Origin: a virus
Virus record (IMG/VR): IMGVR_UViG_3300031758_000004
Location: 62,001-126,000 of that record
DNA: 64,000 bases
Direction: 5' to 3' (one strand)
The translations under genes were made by a program, and so were the position numbers. Positions within the stretch are counted from its first letter, which is position 1. Every line of letters starts with the position of its first letter. The notes beneath the pieces are model-generated. The model made no database searches. It was not told where the DNA came from and saw only the letters and a list, made by a program, of their open reading frames with translations. This document shows, piece by piece, positions 45,481 through 53,175 of the stretch.

Positions 45481-45553
45481 TTTATAATACAAATATATAG
45501 ATTTTATTAAACATTTCAAAAAAAATATATAAAATTTAACATAAAAATTATTT

Positions 45554-46528
45554 ATGTATTCTAAAGAAGATTTGAGTTTTATTTTATTTAATAATCGCTC
45601 TGTTAATGGAGTGGTTAAAAATTTCCTACCAAGTAACATCAATCCTTATAAACTAATTGAGTTAGAAGAGAATCTATCAAAGATTAAGAGTATGTATAAC
45701 TCACAAAGGTTCATTGAGGTTAATTCAAAAGAACTAGATTTAAGTTCAGGTGATGTTTATGTTACAAAACAACAGATTACTGAATTAACACCATTAGTAT
45801 CCAACTTGATTGGTTCTTTTAATGACTTAGAATATGAGTATTTAGTTAATAGAGGAATTGGCGAACAAACAATTCTTAAATATCAATTATTCGGTTTATC
45901 ATCTGTTGAAAGTAAAGAACACTTGGAGATTTTAGGAGCAACCGTACATCCAGTTCTTAGAAAGTTTTTAGATGATGGTTTAAATGTTGGTGGAATAGTT
46001 ATTCCACTTTTTGAAGGTGGTGAATTAGTGAATTGTGCTATCAGAAAAATTTCAATAGAAAATAACGATACTAAAACTTTAAAATACTCTTTAGCTTGTC
46101 CTGATGTGCCTGTTTGGGGATTAGATACTATTTTAGAAGGAAGTGAAATATGGATAACCGAAGGTATATTTGATATGGTAGCCATTAATAATATGGGTAG
46201 GAATGCCGTTTCTTGTTCAAGTGCTATGTGGAGTGGAATTCAATTATACCAAGTTCTTAAAAAGAAGCCTAGTAAAATAACTATTGTGGCTGATAATGAT
46301 CCGGTTGGTTTAAGAACAGCTTGTATTCTAAGAGATCTTTTTGATTATTATTTAATACCAACCAAAGTTGTGGTAAGTAAGTTTGCTAAAGACGCTGCTG
46401 AGCACTATTTTCAGAAAATGAGAAATATGGATGATTTTATCGAAATTGATATAAATGATGATATGATTGTAAATTCACATGAAGTTAGTTTTGACTTTAT
46501 AAAACACCTAAAGAGTAGAGTATTTTAA
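45554..46528 (+). CDS. Toprim-type DNA primase
   Basis: A 324-residue primase with the Toprim pair: Glu203 in IWITEGIFDMVAI and the acidic DND (247-249) in ITIVADNDPVGL, preceded by the RepA/primase-like VNRGIGEQTILKYQLFG and GGIVIPLFEGGELVNCAIRKIS segments. The length is close to T4 gp61. There is no N-terminal zinc-finger domain, which is not unusual in phage primases. It makes RNA primers at the fork, with the helicase (not seen here) and the ligase. It is divergent from the kinase gene and its stop abuts the promoter motif at 46529. Confidence 0.88.
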   Translation: MYSKEDLSFILFNNRSVNGVVKNFLPSNINPYKLIELEENLSKIKSMYNSQRFIEVNSKELDLSSGDVYVTKQQITELTPLVSNLIGSFNDLEYEYLVNRGIGEQTILKYQLFGLSSVESKEHLEILGATVHPVLRKFLDDGLNVGGIVIPLFEGGELVNCAIRKISIENNDTKTLKYSLACPDVPVWGLDTILEGSEIWITEGIFDMVAINNMGRNAVSCSSAMWSGIQLYQVLKKKPSKITIVADNDPVGLRTACILRDLFDYYLIPTKVVVSKFAKDAAEHYFQKMRNMDDFIEIDINDDMIVNSHEVSFDFIKHLKSRVF

Positions 46529-46540
46529 TTTAATATATAC
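46529..46540 (+). promoter_or_regulatory. Putative phage promoter motif, orphaned by an endonuclease gene
   Basis: TTTAATATATAC follows the primase stop directly, then TTT and ATG at 46544. The ATG opens only a 20-codon frame (MKKSIKNLLFF..., stop at about 46604). The antisense endonuclease gene (46557-47357) follows, so the next plus-strand operon, at 47433, lies nearly 0.9 kb downstream. The short frame may be a remnant of a displaced gene. Confidence 0.6.
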
Positions 46541-46556
46541 TTTATGAAAAAGAGTA

Positions 46557-47357
46557 TTAAGAATTTATTATTTTTTCAAAATCAGTATAGTCCTTATCTA
46601 TAATGAAAATAAAGTTATAACCATTCTCTATTGTGTATTTCATTTTTGCTATATTTTCATCATAATCACAATAAGTATAAGTTGACTTTACTTCAACAAT
46701 TAGATTAATATCTCTTATTAAGAAATCCGAATAATAAACTCTTTCTTTTTCACACAATTTATATTTTATAGTTGGACCATTTTCTATATTAATTTCATTT
46801 TTTATACAATATTCTATAAAATCTAATTCATACGTTCCTTTATAATATAATTCAGTTTCTTTATATTTTATAGTTCTATATGAGTTTTTCTGAGCTTTAT
46901 TAAAAATTTTTTCATTTTTCATAGGGTGATCTACACCATACTTCTCTATAAAAATATTTTTAATTTTATCTTTTATCTTTTTTGATTTTAAAACACAATC
47001 AACACCATATTTTTCCATACAAGTTTTTTTAATTTTATTTTTAACTTGATCTAAAATTTGAATATTATCTACCCCATAATTTTTCATAAAGATGATTTTT
47101 GTCTTATTAAAATGACATTTATGACATGAATATATTTTCTCTTCCGCTTTATTCATTTGTAATATATAATTTGACCAAGTTACATCATTTATTACTCCAC
47201 AATATTCACATTCACATTTTACTTTTGTTCTATTAGAATCATTCATATCCTCTGGTAAAACCATAAAATAACCATTATCTTCAATATATCCCTTTTCAAG
47301 GAAATATTTTTTAGTTCTATTGGAAACTTTAACTTTTATAAATTTATTTAATAACAT
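46557..47357 (-). CDS. Putative PD-(D/E)XK homing endonuclease
   Basis: A 266-residue protein. It has an N-terminal zinc module (KCECEYCG, YSCHKCHF), then three copies of a roughly 30-residue unit containing EKYGVD or NYGVD with KIKxx-type helices (about 95-160), known from phage homing enzymes as DNA-binding repeats. The C-terminal part has YYSDFLIRDINLIVEVKST, a D...ExK nuclease core. It is antisense to its neighbours, between primase and the RHH/M16 operon. The start codon lies in the loop of an 8-bp AT-only inverted repeat (47337-47344 and 47358-47365), with TTTTTATATATAAA upstream (47373-47360). Confidence 0.75.
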   Translation of the reverse strand: MLLNKFIKVKVSNRTKKYFLEKGYIEDNGYFMVLPEDMNDSNRTKVKCECEYCGVINDVTWSNYILQMNKAEEKIYSCHKCHFNKTKIIFMKNYGVDNIQILDQVKNKIKKTCMEKYGVDCVLKSKKIKDKIKNIFIEKYGVDHPMKNEKIFNKAQKNSYRTIKYKETELYYKGTYELDFIEYCIKNEINIENGPTIKYKLCEKERVYYSDFLIRDINLIVEVKSTYTYCDYDENIAKMKYTIENGYNFIFIIDKDYTDFEKIINS

Positions 47358-47432
47358 AATTTATATATAAAAACTTACCACTTTCCTACATACTTTTTAT
47401 AAACTTTTTTAAAATTTTTTTTATAAGTAATT

Positions 47433-47597
47433 ATGAATAATAAAATACCCGATGATGAAAAAAGGATTAAAATTTCAATAAGTATTGATCCTAAACTAAA
47501 TCAAAAAATAGATGAACTACTAAAATCTAAGTTTTATAAAAAATCTAGATTTGTAGAGTATTTAATAAAAAAATATTTAGAAGAAAATGATAATTAA
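47433..47597 (+). CDS. Small ribbon-helix-helix protein, 54 aa
   Basis: MNNKIPDDEKRIKISISIDPKL... gives a beta strand (RIKISISI) then DPKLNQKIDELLK and a second helix SRFVEYLIKKYLEE; this is the strand-helix-helix plan of the MetJ/Arc/CopG family. Its stop overlaps the M16 peptidase start by 11 bases, so the two are one transcript. It is a likely DNA-binding regulator of the operon. Confidence 0.75.
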   Translation: MNNKIPDDEKRIKISISIDPKLNQKIDELLKSKFYKKSRFVEYLIKKYLEENDN

Positions 47598-48696
47598 TTT
47601 AAAGAGTGAAAATGATCTAAGTTCATTTTACATACTATGGGAAGGCTCAACTAACCTTGAAAAGAAAGGAAATTTCGGGATATCTCATTTGGTAGAACAT
47701 TTGCAAACAAAAATGATTGATCACTTACAAGAAGATTTTGACCGAGACGGTGTCGAATGGAATTTATGGACAAGTTCTAATGATATATGTATGTATATCC
47801 AAGGGCTTGATGAAAAAGTAAATAAATGGAAACATATTATAGTAGATTTAATTTTCGATTTTAAAATAACAAAAGAAGATTTTGAGAATGAGAGAAAGAT
47901 TGTAATGGAAGAATATATGGATAGCTTCACAGATTTAAGTGAATCTCATATGTTAAATCTTTCTAGAAAATTATTTAATGACTATGGCCCTATCGGTTTA
48001 AAAGAAGATTTAGAAAGTTTAAAATTTTTAGACATAATAAACTTTTGGGAACTACAATATGCTAAACCAACTAAAGTAATTAATGTTTCTAAAAACAATC
48101 CTTATAAGAACAAGACTTTAGATTTTGCTGAAAGAGAAATCATTAAAAATGTTGAGTATGGTGACTACAAAGTACCATTTGAGTTAAATAATGATTTTAA
48201 AGATAAATCATCTTTAATTATGTTATCACCTATTATCAATGAAGACTTTGCTTATGTTCATTATATCAACGCAATGTTATCATTAGGATTAAAATCTCCA
48301 CTTTATCAAGAAATTAGAGAAAAAAGAGGTTTAGTTTATTATGTACACTGCTATCAATCAAGAATGAATCAACAAGGAATCAATGCTATCGCAACTCAAA
48401 CATCTAATAAAAACTTTAATGCTGTTGTAGATGCTACTAAATTGGTTTTAGACAATCCTAAAAAGTATTTAACAAAAGACAGATTTGACTTAGTTAAAGA
48501 TTTCTACTCAGTTAGACAAAAGAAAGATGAAATTTTAAGATATAAAAACGTAAATCAATTCATAAATCCAGAAGGTTGGAGTGTTTATGACATCTTAGAT
48601 GAAGTTAACTTTATGAAGGTTAAAGAAGTTTATGATAAGTACTATCAATTTGATAATTTTTATGTATCAAATGACAAAAATGAATTTAAGAAATAA
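47587..48696 (+). CDS. M16-family metallopeptidase
   Basis: A 369-residue protein with the inverted zinc site HLVEH at residues 34-38 (HxxEH) in GISHLVEHLQTKM, and ENERKIVMEEYMD about 70 residues later, giving the third Glu ligand. The second half has the LYQEIREKRGLVYYVHCYQS segment, which matches the R/Y-containing partner motif of M16 enzymes. Single-domain M16 proteins usually pair with a partner; here the short form may act as a homodimer. No signal peptide, so it is probably cytoplasmic. Its target is unknown. It is coupled to an RHH gene and a secreted protein. Confidence 0.85.
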   Translation: MIINLKSENDLSSFYILWEGSTNLEKKGNFGISHLVEHLQTKMIDHLQEDFDRDGVEWNLWTSSNDICMYIQGLDEKVNKWKHIIVDLIFDFKITKEDFENERKIVMEEYMDSFTDLSESHMLNLSRKLFNDYGPIGLKEDLESLKFLDIINFWELQYAKPTKVINVSKNNPYKNKTLDFAEREIIKNVEYGDYKVPFELNNDFKDKSSLIMLSPIINEDFAYVHYINAMLSLGLKSPLYQEIREKRGLVYYVHCYQSRMNQQGINAIATQTSNKNFNAVVDATKLVLDNPKKYLTKDRFDLVKDFYSVRQKKDEILRYKNVNQFINPEGWSVYDILDEVNFMKVKEVYDKYYQFDNFYVSNDKNEFKK

Positions 48697-48698
48697 TT

Positions 48699-49058
48699 AT
48701 GAGAAAATTTTTACTAACATTATTAATAACATTAACAACTTTATTTTCTTTTTCACAATCAGGTTGGCAATCTGGTAATTATTACCAATATCAAGGTCAA
48801 AGAGTTAAAGAATATGACTATTATTATCAATATAATTTTCAAGGTGGTTATCAAAAAAGATACAGAATTTTACAATGGGAACAACAGCAGTATTCTGGAT
48901 ATATTTATGTTTGGACTGTAAATGGTTGGTTAGCACAATATTGGAATTCTTATGCTTGGTATTGTTATTGGTCTAATTGGTATTATGAAAATTACTATTA
49001 CCCAAGACAAAACTATAATTATAACTACAATTATCAATACTATTATTGGAATAGATGA
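48699..49058 (+). CDS. Secreted Tyr/Trp/Gln-rich protein, 119 aa
   Basis: The first 20 residues (MRKFLLTLLITLTTLFSFSQ) form a clear signal peptide; the FSFSQ end is typical of Bacteroidota secreted proteins, with cleavage likely near Ser-Gln. The mature part of about 100 residues is extremely rich in Tyr, Trp, Gln and Asn, with many YYQY, YNYN and WxxxYW patterns, one Cys and no known domain. It overlaps the cytochrome gene by four bases. It may attach to the envelope or to sugars; the function is unknown. Confidence 0.82.
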   Translation: MRKFLLTLLITLTTLFSFSQSGWQSGNYYQYQGQRVKEYDYYYQYNFQGGYQKRYRILQWEQQQYSGYIYVWTVNGWLAQYWNSYAWYCYWSNWYYENYYYPRQNYNYNYNYQYYYWNR

Positions 49059-49525
49059 AAAAACTAATAATATATGAGTTTTTGGTTATATTTGGTATTT
49101 GGTTTTTAATACACACATTTTGTAGAACTTATCTTGAGCCAAAAATTAATAGTTATAATAAACCAACAACTGGAAATATTTCTGATTATAGAGATAAAGA
49201 TGATACTTTATCTGAGATAAATATTTTACCAGAATATATTGATTCTGGTAAAGTTTTATTCTCTAGATACTGTGCTAGTTGTCACTCTTTTGATAAAGAT
49301 TTTGCTGGTCCAAAATTAAATGATAGTATTTCTTTTAAATACTTTAATGAAAGTGTTAAAGATATAAGTGATTTATCAAAAAAATATAAACATACTGAAG
49401 TATTATTTAATAAATGGATGCCAAAATCAATGATTATGCCAAAGTTTAATGAAGTATTGAACGATAGTCAAATTGAATATATAAAGTCATATACAATATA
49501 TAGTATAAAATATAGAACTGATTAA
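49055..49525 (+). CDS. Membrane-anchored c-type cytochrome
   Basis: A 156-residue protein with an N-terminal hydrophobic anchor (residues about 4-22), then a monohaem cytochrome c domain: GKVLFSRYCASCHSFD with CxxCH at 73-77, DFAGPKLND after it, and the axial Met in SMIMPKFNEVLND (Met128), followed by the QIEYIKSY helix. All expected class-I elements are present, so it should bind haem covalently, facing the periplasm, using host cytochrome c maturation. It overlaps both neighbours (4 bases and 1 base). An electron-transfer gene in a phage is rare. It may act on host respiration or serve a redox role with the coexpressed envelope proteins. Confidence 0.88.
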   Translation: MKKLIIYEFLVIFGIWFLIHTFCRTYLEPKINSYNKPTTGNISDYRDKDDTLSEINILPEYIDSGKVLFSRYCASCHSFDKDFAGPKLNDSISFKYFNESVKDISDLSKKYKHTEVLFNKWMPKSMIMPKFNEVLNDSQIEYIKSYTIYSIKYRTD

Positions 49526-50247
49526 TGTTAATACCGTATTTAGGTGAAAAAAGTAGGTTATCAAATTTTATAACACCAAATATACCAACCGATATAAAAA
49601 CATATATTGAGCCTTTTGGTGGGGCAATGGGTGTTTTCTTTTCTTTAAACTTTAGTAAGTTTAAGGGTGTTGATTATATCTATAATGATATTAATTATTT
49701 GAATTATAATTTATTTAATCAACTAAAATTTAACAAAGATTTTATTTCGGAAATAAAAAATATCAAAGTAGATCAAAACTACTATTCTGATGTTTTAAAT
49801 AAACTTAATGATGGTGATGAATTACAAAAGGCAATTCAGTGGTTAATAATTTTAACTTGTTCATCAACAAATAAAATAGGTAAAAATTCTTGGTTAGGTG
49901 ATAGTGAGTTTGAGATATTCAAATTAAAACTTAGGGCTTATAAACCACTTTTAGATAAAATAACTAAAATACATAACTGGGATTATAAAAAGATTTTTAC
50001 CGAATATGATTCAGAATCAACATTTTTTTATATTGATCCACCTTATATGGGTAAAGAGAATTACTACATAAATCATAATTTTAATAAAGAATCTCATAAA
50101 GAGTTATCTGATATATTAAAATCTATTAAAGGTAGATTTGTTTTAAGTTATTGGCAATTTGATGATTTGGAGAATTTATATAATAACTTTAGAATTGAGA
50201 AAAAGATGACAATTATGGGTACTGAATTTATAATAATGAATTATTAA
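49525..50247 (+). CDS. dam: D12-class DNA adenine methyltransferase
   Basis: A 240-residue enzyme with motif order X-I-IV: YLGEKSRL at the N-terminus, YIEPFGGAMG (SAM binding, about 28-37) and FYIDPPYMG (DPPY at 171-174). This is the D12 (Dam-like) family that makes N6-methyladenine. It ends the operon, overlapping the cytochrome gene by one base. It may protect phage DNA from restriction or mark it; the recognition site is unknown. Its stop overlaps the minus-strand fibre gene by four bases. Confidence 0.93.
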   Translation: MLIPYLGEKSRLSNFITPNIPTDIKTYIEPFGGAMGVFFSLNFSKFKGVDYIYNDINYLNYNLFNQLKFNKDFISEIKNIKVDQNYYSDVLNKLNDGDELQKAIQWLIILTCSSTNKIGKNSWLGDSEFEIFKLKLRAYKPLLDKITKIHNWDYKKIFTEYDSESTFFYIDPPYMGKENYYINHNFNKESHKELSDILKSIKGRFVLSYWQFDDLENLYNNFRIEKKMTIMGTEFIIMNY

Positions 50248-51173
50248 AATAGAATATTTCTAGTTAAATATTCTATTGTAATTGTATCATTCTCATCAAT
50301 ATCATATCCTAATTTATTTGGATTTATATAGAGTATAGATCCCTCTTGTATATAATCAGTAGCTGTTTGCATACCATCATTTGAAAAAAATGCGATATTC
50401 TGAATTGAATTACTCGGTTTTAAATAAATTCCATTTATTAAAATTGTTACAGGTCCTTCACTCAATTCATTAAAAGTTAAGTTTAATATATCAACAGGTT
50501 CATTGCCACTAAAAGTGTTTACTGGGTTAAATGAATTTGAAATTTTTTCTTGTTTTTGATTTAATGTGTAAATATCCTGAGCTATATGTTCTGTAAGTGT
50601 TTTTATTCTTTGTGTTAAACTATCAGTTGTTGAGTATGTTGATAGAATTGGATTATATTCTAATTTCTTTATATCATACATACTTATAAAATCGGGACCA
50701 GCATCTGTAATACCGATATTTTGTTGTAGGGTATTCATACTTTGACTGATCATTTTAACCAAGTCAACTATTCTACTCTCAATACTACTTTGTGTACCAC
50801 CACTTTGTGTACCACCACTTTGTGTACCATAAATAATTTGATTATAAATTTGGGTAAAGTCGGTACCAGATTGTACTATTTCAACTGCTTGAGCCTGAGC
50901 TTGAGCTTGTGTTGTGATTCTTTTTCTGATTATATCGAATTGTCTTTGTAATTCAACAAGTGCTAATCTAGCTTCATTATTATCAGTAAAGTCGAGATTT
51001 ATAACTACGTTTTTGTTTGTAGTTAAAACAACTAAATTATTTTGAACTAAAACCCTAGTTATAGAAAGTGGGTTAACTGTATAGGTTGGTAAACCATTGA
51101 TATTATATATTGTTACTAAATTATCTGTTGGTTTTGCTTCCCTAACAAATTTATTTAAACTATAATTACTCAT
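50244..51173 (-). CDS. Fibre-type structural protein, 309 aa
   Basis: The first 100 residues look beta-rich and globular; around residue 120 there is a short GGTQSGGTQS repeat (coded by 15-base units at 50796-50828), then helical segments (LTQRIKTLTEHIAQDIYTL) and a C-terminal domain with LINGIYLKPSN and ILYINPNKLG. That C-terminal strand pattern resembles the end domains of the proteins at 52115 and 53176. It is probably a tail or fibre protein. It is on the minus strand with the gene at 51188, but lies downstream of it. Confidence 0.68.
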   Translation of the reverse strand: MSNYSLNKFVREAKPTDNLVTIYNINGLPTYTVNPLSITRVLVQNNLVVLTTNKNVVINLDFTDNNEARLALVELQRQFDIIRKRITTQAQAQAQAVEIVQSGTDFTQIYNQIIYGTQSGGTQSGGTQSSIESRIVDLVKMISQSMNTLQQNIGITDAGPDFISMYDIKKLEYNPILSTYSTTDSLTQRIKTLTEHIAQDIYTLNQKQEKISNSFNPVNTFSGNEPVDILNLTFNELSEGPVTILINGIYLKPSNSIQNIAFFSNDGMQTATDYIQEGSILYINPNKLGYDIDENDTITIEYLTRNILF

Positions 51174-51187
51174 TTATTATATATTAT

Positions 51188-52000
51188 TTAAGTTAAGTTT
51201 GCTAAAACAGTAAATACCGTTTTATTTTTAACTAGATCAGATATTTCAAATTTGATAAAAAACAAACCAGTTGTTGAGATATTACTTACTTCAGTTCCGG
51301 TAATAGACCCGGCATTAATAGTTATATCATTATCCATCATATTTATACTAATATCTCTATTATCAGTAACTCCCTTTACTAAATGAGTTCTTATATCACC
51401 TTTAGAAATTGGTAAAGTTCCTGTAAAACTATGAGTATTTATATTTAAGATTAATGATGTTGTTGCATCTGATGAAAATGTACCGGTTTGAAAATTATTA
51501 TCCAAAACATCAACATTATAAAAATTACTATTAAAATGTATAATTGGACCGGATGAATCGACTGTTACATTATTAGTATCAGCATTTGGATCATCCAATA
51601 GGAGAATTATTAAGGAGTAAGCCTGATTACAATCAAATTCTGTTTCAAATACTAAAGCAATCGGATTATTTGTAGTATCTATTACCTTTAATTTTGTTGA
51701 GGTTTCTCTTTGTATAGAGTCAATATCAGCAATTGTAAAATAAACATATGGAATTGGTGGTGTTCCTCTATCACTGATATAAAATGATTTACCAACAATA
51801 TTTGTTTTTATATCAAACCATCTTAGATTTTTAAATATTATTTCGGTTTGCTCGTATCCATCACGTATTATACCATAATATCTTTCTACAAAGAAATCTT
51901 CATTATTATTGTTATAATAAAGTATTTTTTTTCTTGTTTCAGTAATACCATTCACTGTAACATTATAAGTTTCTATATCATATCTACCAATATTCTTCAT
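51188..52000 (-). CDS. Hypothetical virion-type protein, 270 aa
   Basis: A beta-rich, Asn/Thr/Ile-rich protein without Cys clusters or membrane segments; the first 60 residues are Tyr/Asn-rich, and the C-terminus reads SNISTTGLFFIKFEISDLV. Its composition fits a tail-associated protein. It is transcribed leftward with the gene at 50244 and has a minus-strand promoter motif whose last base is 22 bases before the ATG. No family was recognised. Confidence 0.68.
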   Translation of the reverse strand: MKNIGRYDIETYNVTVNGITETRKKILYYNNNNEDFFVERYYGIIRDGYEQTEIIFKNLRWFDIKTNIVGKSFYISDRGTPPIPYVYFTIADIDSIQRETSTKLKVIDTTNNPIALVFETEFDCNQAYSLIILLLDDPNADTNNVTVDSSGPIIHFNSNFYNVDVLDNNFQTGTFSSDATTSLILNINTHSFTGTLPISKGDIRTHLVKGVTDNRDISINMMDNDITINAGSITGTEVSNISTTGLFFIKFEISDLVKNKTVFTVLANLT

Positions 52001-52021
52001 TTTTGTGAATTAATTTATCTA

Positions 52022-52032
52022 GTATATATTAA
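52022..52032 (-). promoter_or_regulatory. Putative phage promoter motif TTAATATATAC, minus strand
   Basis: TTAATATATAC then TAG, ending 22 bases before the ATG at 52000. On the other strand, ATATATATAC at 52081-52090 lies 25 bases before the divergent fibre gene at 52115 and is a looser copy. Confidence 0.62.
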
Positions 52033-52114
52033 TTTTTTTTATCTTTTTTTATGTTTAATTAAAAAAGAAATTAATTAATAATATATATACATAAATTAAT
52101 TATTATTAATTATA

Positions 52115-52681
52115 ATGGAGGGAAGAATTCATGGTAAACAAATTGTAAGTAATACGGTTTTAAGGAGTATTAATGGGTCACCAGGATCCACTCAATATCT
52201 TATTCCAAGTAGTGATTCTAACATTTTACTTGATATTGTCACATCTACTAACTCATCAACACATTCCTTTGTTGTTGGTTGGCAAGGTCAACTACCAATG
52301 GAAAGAGGTGGTTTAAACAATTCTAATTTTATAGAAGGTGAGTTATTAACTACTAATTCCGAATCTGTTATATCATCTGGTTATAAAATAAATGATTTTG
52401 GGTTAACAAATAAAGATATTTGGACAGCTGATAGAATTATTAAACAGATAGAATCAACAGTAATAAATAAAGAGGTTCCAATTGGTGATATAGATGGTTT
52501 TAATAGAGTATTTACTCTTTTATATAACCCCATAATAGGAAGTGATCATCTATATTTAAATGGATTATTACAAGATGAAGGTGATTATATAATAACTGGT
52601 AACCAAATTGTTTTTGATGAAGCTCCACTACCCGAATCTAAAATTAGATGTAGTTATATGAGTGTTGAAAAAAACTTTTAA
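52115..52681 (+). CDS. Fibre-type protein with shared C-terminal domain, 188 aa
   Basis: The N-terminal part is beta-rich (RIHGKQIVSNTVLRS, SNILLDIV). The C-terminal about 60 residues (GDIDGFNRVFTLLYNP, DHLYLNGLLQDEGDY, then IVFDEAPLPESKI) are shared in pattern with the C-terminus of the 863-residue protein at 53176 (LIYVNGLLQDSGDY). The module is a common short end domain of phage fibres. It is divergent from the minus-strand pair and followed by an 80-base AT-rich gap. Confidence 0.75.
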   Translation: MEGRIHGKQIVSNTVLRSINGSPGSTQYLIPSSDSNILLDIVTSTNSSTHSFVVGWQGQLPMERGGLNNSNFIEGELLTTNSESVISSGYKINDFGLTNKDIWTADRIIKQIESTVINKEVPIGDIDGFNRVFTLLYNPIIGSDHLYLNGLLQDEGDYIITGNQIVFDEAPLPESKIRCSYMSVEKNF

Positions 52682-52761
52682 AAAAATTAAAAAATATAGA
52701 AATATACAATTTATTGAATAAAAAAATAAATATATAAGATATAAATAAAAAAAATATTAAA

Positions 52762-52992
52762 ATGGACGAAAAAAAATACACAACATCGGATTTATATTTA
52801 ACAGCATATTTAAAAATAAAAGGATTCAAATTTATAGTTGAAAAAGTAAAATCCAAATCAAACTTTATATTTATTCAAACTCCTGATCTAATGGATGTTG
52901 TGAATGAGTATTTAACTGAAAATGGTTCTTGTGATCCATTAAATTATTCAAATTCTATAAAAAATATAAAAAATTTATTATACAATATGTAA
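52762..52992 (+). CDS. DUF5659-like protein, 76 aa
   Basis: It reads YTTSDLYLTAYLKIKGFKFI, then TPDLMDVVNEYLTENGSCDPLNYSNSIKNIKNLLY, which matches the small DUF5659 proteins of bacteria and phages (a strand pair, then helices, with a C-terminal DPL-N-I-K-L-Y pattern). Function is unknown; a nucleic-acid-associated role is often assumed because of its size. It is not part of the fibre genes by content. Confidence 0.75.
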   Translation: MDEKKYTTSDLYLTAYLKIKGFKFIVEKVKSKSNFIFIQTPDLMDVVNEYLTENGSCDPLNYSNSIKNIKNLLYNM

Positions 52993-53175
52993 TTTTTCAA
53001 TAAAAAAAGGGGTTTGAAAAAAAAACAGTATTTTTATTAAATATATAACATATAAAATATTTATATTAAAAATCGTGGATAATATAAAATCCACAAAAAA
53101 CTATTAAAATTTATATTTGTATTTAGCAGAAAAAAATATTGACGACACACTGTCAAATAACAAATAATTTTTTTT
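52993..53175 (+). other. AT-rich leader region of the coiled-coil fibre gene
   Basis: This 183-base gap holds a 6-bp hairpin GTGGAT / ATCCAC (53075-53094, 8-base loop) with no T run after it, and TATATTTG at 53112-53119, which fits the Bacteroidota -7 consensus TAnnTTTG. No TTTAATATATAC motif is present. No gene is visible. Confidence 0.4.

Noticed and set aside
45481-45642. N-terminal extension of the CoaE-like gene
   Set aside because: It would overlap the divergent primase start by about 90 bases and adds only low-complexity residues; the P-loop follows the ATG at 45480.
53075-53094. GTGGAT/ATCCAC hairpin as a terminator
   Set aside because: The stem is only 6 bp and is followed by an A run, not a T run.
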